Assembly (NCBI RefSeq): GCF_029625215.1
Contig: NZ_CP121197.1
Coordinates: 2,294,001-2,358,000, forward strand
Source of the DNA: Aurantibacillus circumpalustris
GTDB taxonomy: Bacteria > Bacteroidota > Bacteroidia > B-17B0 > Aurantibacillaceae
Length of the DNA stretch: 64,000 nucleotides
Direction of reading: 5' to 3'
The notes beneath the pieces are model-generated. The model saw nothing but the letters and a program-made list of their open reading frames with translations. It searched no databases and was not told the DNA's origin. The position numbers and the translations under genes were made by a program. This document shows, piece by piece, positions 51,072 through 59,999 of this stretch; the first letter of the stretch is position 1, and every line of letters begins with the position of its first letter.

Positions 51072-52454
51072 ATGGAAGATAACGAACATATACATAAACA
51101 TCTTAAAGATTCAATGAATGAATTTTTGGTACAGCCCAAATTAAATTCTTTTGATGCAATTATTGAGAAGTTAGAAAAAAAACGCAGACGAATATTTTTA
51201 ATTTTCTTTTATCCAGGAGCGCTTCTTTTTACACTTGGCACGCTTTTTTTCTTGAATGATTTTGATATTTCTAAAACATCTTTGCTAACTCAAAAAAATA
51301 CAGACAATGAAATTAAAAACGGACCACTTTCAAAAAACCTAAACGCTAAATCCCTTATTAAAAATAAGCCAGAATCAAATCTTAAACCAACGCCAACTAT
51401 TTCCAATAAGAAGATAGCAAAAGCTCCTACACAATCAGTATTATTAGAAAACAAAAACACTTCATCTGAAAAATCTTCTTCTATAAGTCAAAAAGATCAA
51501 GAGGTAGTGTCTGCATCTGAAGTAAATAATAAACTAATTCATGAGGTAGCAAAAGAAACTTCTCAAGAGAATTTGTCTCAGGTTATTTTAGATGAAAAGA
51601 CTTTTGTTGAAGCAGATAAGCTACAAGCCATGAGTGCTTATTTGCCTGCAATTGAGCGCCCATTAATTATTCAAGATAAACTAGTAGAAGATAATTTTGT
51701 AGTAACCAATAACGACACTCTAAAGAAAAAGAAACACTTGAAAATATTGATTGGGCTGGCATTTAATCCGCAATTAGGAACTTATCATTTTCAAACGAAT
51801 AAGAACAGTGCGATTGGAGAGTTATACTCAGAAGCTTATCTTAATAATAAAAAGAAACAAAATTCTTTTAAGTTTAATTATGCTTGGGGTTTAAAAGCTG
51901 GTGTTCTTATTAAAGATAAATGGGAAATACTGCTAGGTTTCGGACTTCAAAGATATAATCAAGAAGAAAAAATTGAACCACTTCTTCCTACTGGTCCTGT
52001 GCCAACTGTTTCAGGACCGAAGCAGTTTGATTCTTTTAATTTATACTCTGCTGCCGCCGTAAAGACAGGTGAGACCTATTTAAATAAATACAACTATTTA
52101 GATTTTTCTTTAGAGGCCAGTAAAATTTTTGACTACAAATCCATACTTAAAATAAAATTGGGAACGGGTTTTCATTTGCAACACCTCGCTTTTCGTAAAT
52201 CATCGTCAATGATTATCATCGATTCGCCTTCTCAATTTTATTATACCAACGGTTTTAATTCTTCAATCAATAACTGGCAATATACCATAAACCTGAAGGC
52301 CGGTGTTATTGAAGATCTCACTAAAAAAATTCAGGTACAACTTTGTCCTAATTTTTTCTACTCCCCTAGTTCAATGTTTAATGATGAGTATGCCATTAAA
52401 CAAAAAAGTTATGGGTTTGGATTAGAAGCTTCACTTCTTTTTAAGATCAGGTAA
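51072..52454 (+). CDS. Membrane-anchored partner of the sigma factor with outer-membrane-barrel-like C-terminus
   Basis: A 460-residue protein with a ~45-residue cytoplasmic N-terminus (KHLKDSMNEFLVQPKLNSFD), a basic stop (KKRRR), one transmembrane helix (IFLIFFYPGALLFTLGTLFF), a low-complexity periplasmic linker rich in Lys, Ser and Asn, and from residue ~215 a domain with outer-membrane beta-barrel-like strands (LKILIGLAFNPQLGTYHF, FKFNYAWGLKAGVLIKDKWE, YGFGLEASLLFKIR). Position 10 nt behind an ECF sigma gene and an N-terminal helix in the cytoplasm suggest an anti-sigma factor that senses the envelope. I see no zinc-binding anti-sigma motif. Its 3' end overlaps the convergent DUF3108 gene by 24 nt. 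Confidence 0.72.
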   Translation: MEDNEHIHKHLKDSMNEFLVQPKLNSFDAIIEKLEKKRRRIFLIFFYPGALLFTLGTLFFLNDFDISKTSLLTQKNTDNEIKNGPLSKNLNAKSLIKNKPESNLKPTPTISNKKIAKAPTQSVLLENKNTSSEKSSSISQKDQEVVSASEVNNKLIHEVAKETSQENLSQVILDEKTFVEADKLQAMSAYLPAIERPLIIQDKLVEDNFVVTNNDTLKKKKHLKILIGLAFNPQLGTYHFQTNKNSAIGELYSEAYLNNKKKQNSFKFNYAWGLKAGVLIKDKWEILLGFGLQRYNQEEKIEPLLPTGPVPTVSGPKQFDSFNLYSAAAVKTGETYLNKYNYLDFSLEASKIFDYKSILKIKLGTGFHLQHLAFRKSSSMIIIDSPSQFYYTNGFNSSINNWQYTINLKAGVIEDLTKKIQVQLCPNFFYSPSSMFNDEYAIKQKSYGFGLEASLLFKIR

Positions 52455-53279
52455 AACGGGCTCCTGTATTTTTGCGTCTTCAGCATTTCTTAAGCCCTTA
52501 TAACTCATGAGTTTTACTTTAATTGTACCAACAGTAATGGGGGTTTCAATATAAATGGGAATTTTGTTTTTATCGTTGCTTACCCACACGGTCATGCCTT
52601 CTCCTTTTTTAAAAATCGAACCTTCTACCAACAGCGGACTAAATTTAATGCAATTGTATACACCTAGTTCTTTAGAGGTGAATTGTTCTTTACCCAAGTA
52701 CCTCACATAAATAGCGTAAACAACTCCGTCTAATAAAAGTGAAATACTAATTGTGTCATTTGCTTTACAATGCGAGTAATCAATATTTCTTGCATAATAA
52801 ATAGCTGTTAGCACATCTATAGTACAAGCATTTGTTTTAACGGTATCTATTTTAACTGGTTTTTTGCCGTGATTAATAAAGGTATAAGCCTTCTTATGGG
52901 CATTATCAAAAATGTAAGTATGCTTGTCTTTTTTTGAACCTTCCGAAATATCTGCATGAAATTTTATTGGACGAAAAGATTCTGAATCAACCTGCGCTTC
53001 AAACACATCTCTGACTTTATAAAACCAATCATATTTTGGGTAGGTACTGCCGCTTCCCGTAAAAGAATAAACGTGTTTATCATTTATTTTAGAAGAACTA
53101 ACCTTAAAGGACGCGTAGGCAGATTCAAGCCAAATCAAGCCCCAATTATAAATAACTTTATAGTGTAATTCTTCACCTGAAGCAAACGCATTGTTTTTTG
53201 TAACACAAGAAGTTTGAGAATGCAGGGCGGGCCTGGCTAAAATAAAAAAAGAAAGAAGAAGTATAACTTTGTGCTTCAT
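52431..53279 (-). CDS. DUF3108 domain protein
   Basis: A 282-residue exported protein with a signal peptide (MKHKVILLLSFFILARPALH, S-Q) and the DUF3108 domain: FASGEELHYKVIYNWGLIWL, SFTGSGSTYPKYDWFYKVRD, FRPIKFHADISEGSKKDKHT, CTIDVLTAIYYARNIDY. The family is a lipocalin-like beta-barrel of unknown function, possibly binding lipids in the periplasm or outer membrane. Its stop lies 24 nt inside the convergent gene. Confidence 0.9.
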   Translation of the reverse strand: MKHKVILLLSFFILARPALHSQTSCVTKNNAFASGEELHYKVIYNWGLIWLESAYASFKVSSSKINDKHVYSFTGSGSTYPKYDWFYKVRDVFEAQVDSESFRPIKFHADISEGSKKDKHTYIFDNAHKKAYTFINHGKKPVKIDTVKTNACTIDVLTAIYYARNIDYSHCKANDTISISLLLDGVVYAIYVRYLGKEQFTSKELGVYNCIKFSPLLVEGSIFKKGEGMTVWVSNDKNKIPIYIETPITVGTIKVKLMSYKGLRNAEDAKIQEPVLPDLKKK

Positions 53280-53309
53280 TAAGGTTTTCAGAGCTTTACC
53301 TCACAGTTA

Positions 53310-53537
53310 CTATGCACTGTAAAACGAAATAAGATCAGATTTTAGTTTTATTGGATTTGTATAATAAATTGTTTTGTGTCCTGATCTTACAATTCTGCCA
53401 TAAGTGTTTTTCGGACCCATTTTTTTTAATTCAATCATTTTAGCAAAGTAACACGTCTCTTTTTTAAATGCTGATTTCCATATCGAAAACAAGGCAACGT
53501 CACCCGAAGGCAAGTTAATTTCAAAGCTCTCTAGCAT
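53310..53537 (-). CDS. Small hypothetical protein
   Basis: A 75-residue frame (MLESFEINLPSGDVALFSIW to LKSDLISFYSA) with an ATG, 30 nt upstream of the DUF3108 start on the same strand. The mix of residues looks protein-like (KKMGPKNTYGRIVRSGHKTI), but I recognise no family. It might be a real small cytoplasmic protein co-transcribed with DUF3108, or chance. Confidence 0.4.
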   Translation of the reverse strand: MLESFEINLPSGDVALFSIWKSAFKKETCYFAKMIELKKMGPKNTYGRIVRSGHKTIYYTNPIKLKSDLISFYSA

Positions 53538-53650
53538 CTAATTTGTTTGACAGTATACGAAGATATAAAATAATTAGCAGTGTAAAAAACACAGGTTTTG
53601 AGGATTACTAAACCCTTACCATTCTCTCAAAGCTCATTAACCACTCACCT

Positions 53651-55822
53651 TTAATCCATTTTAATAGTCTTCTGCGTGAAAACTGCTTCGCCAAAATTTA
53701 GTTGAATAAAATAAATTCCTTCTTTAAGATGGCTTACGGAAAGTATGCTATTGCCTTTTTGAAAATCTTGCGAAAGAATAAGTCTTCCTAATTGATCGTA
53801 AAGCTTTATCACCGCAGCTTGTTGCAATTCTAAATGAAGATTTTCATTAAGAGGATTAGGATAAATACGAAAGTTTGAATTTGAATTTTCATTAATACCA
53901 GTACAATTAGAATAAATAACACTAACGGTTTTTGAATTGTTGCAGCCTGTTAAAGTATTCGTACCAGCAACTGAAAAAACACTGCTGGCGTTTATTGAAA
54001 CTGAAATAGTAGGTGTAAGTTGTGTGGTACTCCAACTATAAGTGGAAGCGCCGGAAACAGTAAGGGTGGCAGATTGACCCGGACAAACCGTTGCTGGTTG
54101 TGCGGTAACAACAAGTGAAGGGTTAGCATTAACAGTAAGCACAAAACCTGCTCGCGTACCATCTGCTGTGCAAGTTGCCGCCGCCGCATAATACGTATAG
54201 GTGCCAGCACTTAAGGTGGGTGTAACCAGCACAGGGCCTGAACCAATGGAACTGCTTGCTGTGTTAGACGCATACCAGGTAATAGCCGAAGTACTCATGG
54301 CTGTAATGCTCGTATTCTGACCACTACAAATGTTTTTGTTTTGCTCACAAGTATTGCCATAGGGAACATCAAGACAAGTAGAGAGTTTACAAACAAATAC
54401 ATCGTAAGCACCGTTAGACGTGAGATTATAAACCGATGGCCCGGGATCAAAATCGGCTGTTACTGAAAAACCGCCTGTAAAATAAAGAGACCCGGAATTA
54501 TCTAGCCAAAGATCACGCGCAAATTCATCTGAAGAACCAGCAAATTGTTTAGCATTTATAAAATTACCAGCATCATCCAACTCTAGTAAAAAAATGTCTG
54601 CACCACCAACTGATGTGAGGCTATAAGTGGCTGGTCCGGGATCAAAATCGACGCTTAAACGAAACAACCCCATGGCAAATAACTTGTTGTTTTTATCGAT
54701 GCAAATTCCAGATACACCATCGCCATCTGCTCCACCCACCTGTTTGCCCCATAAAAAATTACCTCCGGCATCCAGTTTAATAAAATAATCGTCTCGCATC
54801 CCCAACGAATTGAGTGTATATGTGCCAACACCTGGATCAACATCTAATGTACCTGAAAAGACGCTTCCTACATAAACATTGTTGAGCGTATCTAAAGCAA
54901 CGTTATTAGCAAAAGAAGCATTTGGTGAGGGATTGCCATAAGATACCGCCCAAAGAAAATTGCCCGAAGGAGTTAGTTTTAATACGTAAGCGTCACCAGG
55001 GTCACCGAAGCCAGAGGAAATAGCAGTAAGCGAAAAATTCCCGGGTCCGGGATCAAAATCAACAGTAGAGTTAAAATTACCAGTTAATACAATATTATTT
55101 GCGCTATCAAATTCTATATCTGCAACAACATCCGTTAAAGAGCCACCGTAACGTAATGCCCACAATAAAAGCCCATTATTTGAAAATTTACACACAAAAA
55201 CATCGGTTCCACCATTCGAAGTCAGTGGAAAATTCCCAGCACCCGGATCAAAATCAACAGTGCCAGTAAAACCCCCGCAGACAATAAAATTTCCCGCGGC
55301 ATCGTATTTTATAATGGGGTTACTAACATATAGGCCTGTAGTATATAAAAAACCGGAAATGAAATTTCCTGAGGGATCTAGTTTATTGTATATGGTTTGT
55401 GTTATCCCGCTGGTTCCGACCGTATACTGCCCGCTACCCGGATCAAGATCAGCTGTTCCAGTTATTATTCCTGCCATCCAAATATTTTGTTGAGGATCAA
55501 GACAAAGCGAAGTCATTTGACCACCACCACTTAATTCCAGGTTCAATTGTACCGCCCAAAGAAAATTTCCTGCAGGATCAAATTTCAAAACATAAAGATC
55601 TTGTCCCGCCGCAGTAAGAGTATATACAGAGGGTCCGGGATCAAAATCCACTGTTCCTGAAAAAGTTCCTGCTGTGTACAAATTTCCACATTGGTCGGTT
55701 ACAATAGGCCAACCCTGATCAGTGTATGGCCCACCAAATGAAAGTGCTTTGTTTAAGACGAGTGGCTGGGAAAAACCAGAAATTGAAATAAGAAGGACTA
55801 TTAAAGTAAATAGCTTTTTCAT
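53651..55822 (-). CDS. T9SS type A sorting-domain protein with SBBP-type beta-propeller repeats
   Basis: A 723-residue secreted protein. After a signal peptide (MKKLFTLIVLLISISGFS, Q) come about nine repeats of 45-55 residues with the signature D-F-D-P-G-P...Y-x-L-T-x-x-G...D-x-Y-V-x-K-x-x-x-x-G-N-F-L-W (e.g. FDPGPSVYTLTAAGQDLYVL), the SBBP propeller type. Next is a short Cys-containing Ig-like domain (CSGQNTSITAMSTSAITWY, TPTLSAGTYTYYAAAATC), a second Ig-like repeat (CPGQSATLTVSGASTYSW) and the type A sorting domain (FRIYPNPLNENLHLELQQAA to QKTIKMD). Probably surface-bound or released by T9SS. Role unknown; propellers of this type often bind ligands. Confidence 0.9.
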   Translation of the reverse strand: MKKLFTLIVLLISISGFSQPLVLNKALSFGGPYTDQGWPIVTDQCGNLYTAGTFSGTVDFDPGPSVYTLTAAGQDLYVLKFDPAGNFLWAVQLNLELSGGGQMTSLCLDPQQNIWMAGIITGTADLDPGSGQYTVGTSGITQTIYNKLDPSGNFISGFLYTTGLYVSNPIIKYDAAGNFIVCGGFTGTVDFDPGAGNFPLTSNGGTDVFVCKFSNNGLLLWALRYGGSLTDVVADIEFDSANNIVLTGNFNSTVDFDPGPGNFSLTAISSGFGDPGDAYVLKLTPSGNFLWAVSYGNPSPNASFANNVALDTLNNVYVGSVFSGTLDVDPGVGTYTLNSLGMRDDYFIKLDAGGNFLWGKQVGGADGDGVSGICIDKNNKLFAMGLFRLSVDFDPGPATYSLTSVGGADIFLLELDDAGNFINAKQFAGSSDEFARDLWLDNSGSLYFTGGFSVTADFDPGPSVYNLTSNGAYDVFVCKLSTCLDVPYGNTCEQNKNICSGQNTSITAMSTSAITWYASNTASSSIGSGPVLVTPTLSAGTYTYYAAAATCTADGTRAGFVLTVNANPSLVVTAQPATVCPGQSATLTVSGASTYSWSTTQLTPTISVSINASSVFSVAGTNTLTGCNNSKTVSVIYSNCTGINENSNSNFRIYPNPLNENLHLELQQAAVIKLYDQLGRLILSQDFQKGNSILSVSHLKEGIYFIQLNFGEAVFTQKTIKMD

Positions 55823-56271
55823 GATTAACGGTTATGGGTTGTATATCGAAGATAATAAAAAAAACAAGAACCCTTTTAAATAAGCTCATGTTCTTTCCAG
55901 ATTTCCCTAACCTTCCGCTCTTTTCCCAAATACGAATGCACCACATCAATCGCATTATCAATTACATCACTTAAAGCTACAATGTACAATGTATAACTCT
56001 GGCAGAGCCAAAGTTAAAAGTGTATAAAAATTTTCAAGTTGTGTGTTTAAATTTGACTGGATAAATTGCATGTTCTGTAGCAACTAGTTTTATTGATATC
56101 TAGAGAGAGCTAAATTTCAATTTTCACTTTTCGTTTTGAAGATTCTACTTAATTAATTTTGACAAATCAGTCGATAAAAATAAAATTAGCATTATACTAT
56201 AATTTGTAGCAAAGTTCTACTATTAACTGTGATATCTTTGAGAATCAGTAAATGCAACTGTTTCCTTACAA
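55823..56271. other. Gene-poor stretch with a possible 3' gene remnant
   Basis: No complete gene seen. On the minus strand a frame of about 45 codons ending in TAA at 55876-55878 reads VIDNAIDVVHSYLGKERK then VREIWKEHELI, which looks like a real protein end, but no start codon of the ATG type precedes it before a stop. It may be a decayed gene tail. The rest is AT-rich. Confidence 0.35.
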
Positions 56272-56520
56272 ATGATAAAAGATGACTTCATAAAACTAAC
56301 TATTCCGCAACGTATGGAAGAGTTGTGGGCTGAAGGCGAGTTTATTTCTCAAAAGGTTTATTACGATAATGATATCAGTTTGTTTTTAATGGAAAATTTT
56401 TTAGTCGAAGTTTTTTTTAATAGAATATACAATGAAATTGTGGGAGTTGAAGTGCAAGAGAATAATCAGATTTTATTTGAATACGTAAAAGATCTTGAGC
56501 TAAGTGAATTGTTGAAATAG
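56272..56520 (+). CDS. Small hypothetical protein
   Basis: An 82-residue protein from ATG 56272 (MIKDDFIKLTIPQRMEELWA). The rest is acidic and hydrophobic (EGEFISQKVYYDNDISLFLM, ENFLVEVFFNRIYNEIVGVE), without signal peptide, so cytoplasmic. I recognise no named family; small proteins of this general shape occur in Bacteroidota. It is followed by a strong terminator and has no close co-directional neighbour, so it is its own unit. Confidence 0.65.
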   Translation: MIKDDFIKLTIPQRMEELWAEGEFISQKVYYDNDISLFLMENFLVEVFFNRIYNEIVGVEVQENNQILFEYVKDLELSELLK

Positions 56521-56640
56521 TTAACAACTATTCGCGGTGGATAAAAGTAAATGTTAATTATTTTAATATTAAATTAATTGTATTTAACTTCGGTCTACGT
56601 TCAAAGAACAAAAAATAATTTGGGCCCGTAAGCTCTCATA

Positions 56641-56684
56641 AAAGCCTGAGCAAATAAGTTCGCTTATTTACTTAGGCTTTTTTC
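56641..56684 (+). terminator. Strong intrinsic terminator
   Basis: AAAGCCTGAGCAAATAAG TTCG CTTATTTACTTAGGCTTTTTT: stem of about 16 bp with small interior mismatches, UUCG-type tetraloop and T6. It would end the message of the 82-residue gene upstream (56272-56520). Confidence 0.85.
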
Positions 56685-56801
56685 GTTTACAGCACTTAAC
56701 TTGATTTAACTGGCACTAAGCTGTTTTTTTATTAAGTAGCATTTAAAAAGAAATTAATTTATTTAAATTTAGAACGCACAAATAAGCTAGTCGTCCCGCG
56801 T

Positions 56802-57725
56802 ATGAACAAATCTATATTCTTGAGAAATGTTTTTTTATTGCTTTCGTTGATTTGGTTTAAGCCTCTTTTTTCGCAACAAAATGAGGATCTTTCAGATTTT
56901 GAAGTAGAAAAGCCACATCATAAAAGCAAATTTCTTACAGGATTATACGTAGGGTCTTATTTTGCAAATAAATATTCAGCAAGCACCTATAGCGGTTATG
57001 GATTTGATATTTATGGTGATCGTAATTCTTTTAGAAATAGTTTTATGTATCAAAAAATTAAAAATGAATACGGTGGGGGTTACGGACAACAGGATTATAT
57101 TGCTGCTGCGGTAGGTGTTGATCCGGGTAGATGGGAATTTAATGAAAGCGATATGCCCTATAATATGCATTACACTCCGGCCATTTTAGTGGGTGTTAAT
57201 TTTAAAATTCCAATCGCCAAAAGAAGTTCTGTTCTGGTAAATGTAAATGGCACAAAACTGAGTGTTGAAGGCAATTTTACAATTTCTACCGATAAACCTG
57301 GTAATACAAATCCTGCATTAAATAAGAATATCCAAACCTTTGTCATTCGGGGTGGAGAACAACGTTTGCAATTTCAATTGGGCTTTCAGCAATTGTTTGG
57401 CGAAGATGAAAAATTTAATTTTTTAGTGGAAGGTGGACTTGTAGGAACACTCACAAAGTTTGATAAGAATACCATTTATATTAATACTCTCACAATCGAT
57501 CTTACTTATTATGTAAATCAAACACTCTATCCTTCAACGCTACCAACACGTCCTGTTGGATTTGCTGTGGGAGCTTTTGCTGGTGCTGGAATAAACTTAG
57601 ACGCAAGTGATAAATTTAATGTACAATTGCTGTACACACCATCTTTCGAAAAAATAAATATTGGTGTAAGTCCAAAACATAAATTTCAACACGCAATTGC
57701 TCTGCGTGTTTATTATAAGTTTTAA
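56802..57725 (+). CDS. Outer-membrane beta-barrel-like protein
   Basis: A 307-residue protein with a signal peptide (NVFLLLSLIWFKPLFS, Q). The body is composed of amphipathic strands alternating with Gly/Asn turns (FLTGLYVGSYFANKYS, SSVLVNVNGTKLSVEGNFTI, RLQFQLGFQQLFGEDEKFNF, GFAVGAFAGAGINLD) and ends in RVYYKF, with a terminal Phe as is usual for outer-membrane barrels. No transport or enzyme signature. The genes at either side are unrelated: a small protein upstream and convergent hipA. Confidence 0.72.
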   Translation: MNKSIFLRNVFLLLSLIWFKPLFSQQNEDLSDFEVEKPHHKSKFLTGLYVGSYFANKYSASTYSGYGFDIYGDRNSFRNSFMYQKIKNEYGGGYGQQDYIAAAVGVDPGRWEFNESDMPYNMHYTPAILVGVNFKIPIAKRSSVLVNVNGTKLSVEGNFTISTDKPGNTNPALNKNIQTFVIRGGEQRLQFQLGFQQLFGEDEKFNFLVEGGLVGTLTKFDKNTIYINTLTIDLTYYVNQTLYPSTLPTRPVGFAVGAFAGAGINLDASDKFNVQLLYTPSFEKINIGVSPKHKFQHAIALRVYYKF

Positions 57726-57726
57726 G

Positions 57727-59019
57727 TTATAGTACCAATAACGTTTTTTTAATTGCTTTTTGAAGAATAGGATCAACGTTTACTTCCTGTGAATAGTGAC
57801 CCCAGTTTTTTATAATGGCAGCAATTTGGTCTAGAATCTTCTCGGCTTTTTTTATGTTCATTTGTTGTGCTACTTCTAATAAATCCTGTCGCGTAATATT
57901 TTTACGTTTGCCATTAATGCTAAGCGAATGCTGACTGACCCAGGTGCTGTTTGGTCGGTATGCATGACAGATATCAAATGCCGGAGACATACTCCAGCTT
58001 CCATCTTGTTGCATTAAAAATGCAAAGTTTTTAGTATGGTCGTCGCAATTGCGCGACATCACATTAAATGCCATTCGGCGATAAAGTTGTTCAGCCTGAG
58101 GGTAGGGCAGAGCCAAACTTCGCATGGTTTCGAAAAGCTGTTCGTAGCTATAAAGGTTTACATCATTAAAATCATAATGCTGTAGAGCGCAAAAACTTTG
58201 TAAATGAATTTTATTATTTTCATTTGCTCTATCAAATCGTCGCGTCATAAAATGTGCCCGACCATTTTCTTCAAACAAACGGCATTCAGTCATTTCAATA
58301 CCAGCATCAATTGCCATAAGGTAGTAGGCCATTTCTACACGACCGTAACCGCTTGAGGCACCAAATTGAGTATCGTTTACGCCGTCAAATTTTATGATCC
58401 AATGTGAAAATCCTTTTGGCGCGTTTGCTTGTCCACTTCTGACTTCACCGGTTGCAGTGTTGTATGCAATTAGTGCTTTAGCCCTTGCACCACCTGCCGA
58501 CGTCCCAATTTTTAAAACATCCAAAAGTGCTTTTTCTTCTTCGGGTTTTAATTTTTTGTTAAAGTCTTTTTTGTCAGAAAGAATAGCTTCAGCAACTTCA
58601 ATTAAATTGCTAATCTCTATTTTGGAAACGGTATTATTTGATTTTGGTATCACTGGCTCAAATTCTAAAGCGCCCATGCCTCGTGTGCCAATAAAACAAA
58701 GCATCTCAACTGGGTTTAAACTGTTTGAAGCTCTTCCTTCCCGCGTTAGCCAGGCATTAATAAGTGCGTTTCCGTATTTGTCGGGCAAAGTATCTGCTAA
58801 AAGACCAGGCAAGCCTTTAAAGGTATTTAGATTCTTTAGCTCTGGAAAAATAAATATTTTTTTAAGGGCATTTGTTGTATACATTTTAATTGGCGCAGGA
58901 TTTAATCCCGACGATAAAAAATTAGGATCGTATTCAAAGGATCCTAGCTCAGTTTCAGTGTTCCAGGCAATTGCTCCAATGCGTTTATCCCAGAGTGTTA
59001 CAAAGGCTGAAGTAATCAT
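57727..59019 (-). CDS. hipA: HipA family kinase (type II toxin)
   Basis: A 430-residue HipA-type serine/threonine kinase. N-subdomain: ITSAFVTLWDKRIGAIAWN. Activation/ATP region: KIGTSAGGARAKALIAYN (Gly-rich). Catalytic part: FDGVNDTQFGASSGYGRVEM, the HRD-like MSRNCDDHTKNFAFLM (catalytic Asp, Asn) and the DFG-like DICHAY. In E. coli HipA phosphorylates glutamyl-tRNA synthetase and causes persistence; the target here is not known. All key residues seen are intact, so the toxin may be active. The ATG overlaps the hipB stop by one nucleotide (TAATG), giving the antitoxin-first operon typical of hipBA. Confidence 0.93.
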   Translation of the reverse strand: MITSAFVTLWDKRIGAIAWNTETELGSFEYDPNFLSSGLNPAPIKMYTTNALKKIFIFPELKNLNTFKGLPGLLADTLPDKYGNALINAWLTREGRASNSLNPVEMLCFIGTRGMGALEFEPVIPKSNNTVSKIEISNLIEVAEAILSDKKDFNKKLKPEEEKALLDVLKIGTSAGGARAKALIAYNTATGEVRSGQANAPKGFSHWIIKFDGVNDTQFGASSGYGRVEMAYYLMAIDAGIEMTECRLFEENGRAHFMTRRFDRANENNKIHLQSFCALQHYDFNDVNLYSYEQLFETMRSLALPYPQAEQLYRRMAFNVMSRNCDDHTKNFAFLMQQDGSWSMSPAFDICHAYRPNSTWVSQHSLSINGKRKNITRQDLLEVAQQMNIKKAEKILDQIAAIIKNWGHYSQEVNVDPILQKAIKKTLLVL

Positions 59020-59369
59020 TACCAGTTAGATTTAGGTTTTTTAGGCTGCGGTTTTGTTTTAGAAGCACGTTTGCGTTTTGCCATCTCTGCTTCTGCGAGT
59101 ATAAGAGGACTAATTTGTTGATTAATTTGAAAAGAATTTAAGACGGATAATAAATTTAAAGCACGCAAAAGTTGAATAAAGGTGATGAGGTTGGCGTGTT
59201 TCCCTTTTTCGAATTCAATAAGTGTAGAACGGTTAATACCGGCTTCAAGGGCTAATTGACTTTGCGATTTGTTTTGTTCTAGGCGATGGTGTTTAATATA
59301 GGCACTAAGTGTTTTAAGAATGGCACTATCGCTTTGTGAATGGCTATATATGTTGGTTATTTCTGACAT
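59019..59369 (-). CDS. hipB: HipB-type antitoxin, XRE helix-turn-helix
   Basis: A 116-residue DNA-binding antitoxin. The HTH_XRE part is SQSQLALEAGINRSTLIEFE followed by KGKHANLITFIQLLRALNLL, with the recognition helix around NRSTLIEFE. It represses its own operon and neutralises HipA. The C-terminus is a basic tail (KRKRASKTKPQPKKPKSNW) longer than in E. coli HipB, which might contact HipA or DNA. Two direct copies of a 13-bp sequence around its start codon are candidate operators. Confidence 0.9.
   Translation of the reverse strand: MSEITNIYSHSQSDSAILKTLSAYIKHHRLEQNKSQSQLALEAGINRSTLIEFEKGKHANLITFIQLLRALNLLSVLNSFQINQQISPLILAEAEMAKRKRASKTKPQPKKPKSNW
59350..59362. promoter_or_regulatory. Candidate HipB operator, copy 1
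   Basis: ATGTTGGTTATTT within the first codons of hipB. An identical copy lies 41 bp away, about four helical turns. Autorepression sites inside the coding start would be unusual but effective. Confidence 0.4.
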
Positions 59370-59390
59370 TATACCCTAAAATTACGAATA

Positions 59391-59403
59391 ATGTTGGTTA
59401 TTT
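59391..59403. promoter_or_regulatory. Candidate HipB operator, copy 2
   Basis: Identical ATGTTGGTTATTT in the promoter region upstream of hipB. Spacing to copy 1 is 41 bp. Confidence 0.4.
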
Positions 59404-59583
59404 ACAACAAAATTGCATTTTTTTTCGAGGTTGCAAAATGTTTCGCTCACGGTTTTTAATCGCGGTCCTTTTTTGCAAGAATTTCTATTCGTTTTATTTT
59501 GAGCAGAAAACTTCCAAAATATAGTCTGATAAGCAAAGCTCTCTGTATTTGTAGGTTTGCAGGATTTAAAATTAGTCCGAGCA

Positions 59584-59641
59584 TAAAAAAACACCTCGAT
59601 ATGAATACCGAGGTGTTTTGTTCTTTTACCCAAAAAAAACG
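59584..59641. repeat. Hairpin plus CTTTTACCC(A)n element, copy 1
   Basis: AAAACACCTCG / CGAGGTGTTTT stem, then CTTTTACCCAAAAAAAAC. It resembles a terminator on either strand. The motif after it is repeated behind another hairpin about 225 nt away at 59804-59870. A 16-codon frame (MKIPNIKLTKNISKSK) follows at 59648-59698 but is not convincing as a gene. Confidence 0.6.
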
Positions 59642-59803
59642 AGAATTATGAAAATTCCTAACATAAAGTTAACTAAAAATATTTCTAAAAGCAAATAAAA
59701 AAATTTAATTAAAAAGAATCTGAATAATCCAGAATGAGGCATGAGTTAGGGTTGAAGCAATAAAAAAGGAATGAGATTTTAAATCAGAACTTACACCAAA
59801 AGG

Positions 59804-59870
59804 GAAGCCCCGAAAGCGGGTAGCTAATCGGGGCTTCAATCTTCCTTTTACCCAAAAAAAAGGAAAACTT
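59804..59870. repeat. Hairpin plus CTTTTACCC(A)n element, copy 2
   Basis: GAAGCCCCG / CGGGGCTTC stem, then CCTTTTACCCAAAAAAAAGG, which can itself fold (TTCCTTTT with AAAAGGAA). The stem sequence differs completely from copy 1, while the tail motif and the ATGA following it agree. The intervening 59650-59800 holds nothing recognisable. Confidence 0.6.
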
Positions 59871-59999
59871 ATGATGTAAAATTAAATATTCTTTATTCTA
59901 AATCCAAATATTTTTCGAGTTTTTTTTGAAAAAAAATAAATTTTATGATTTTTTTAATTCTTTCTGAAAAAAATCACAGACAGTAAATGTTATGCAATG

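Noticed and set aside
55719-55961. 80-residue minus-strand frame near the SBBP gene start
   Set aside because: Overlaps the signal peptide region of the T9SS gene in another frame; no support.
59648-59698. 16-residue peptide MKIPNIKLTKNISKSK
   Set aside because: Too short to support from sequence alone; the matching position behind the second hairpin element encodes only two codons, so no conserved peptide is evident.
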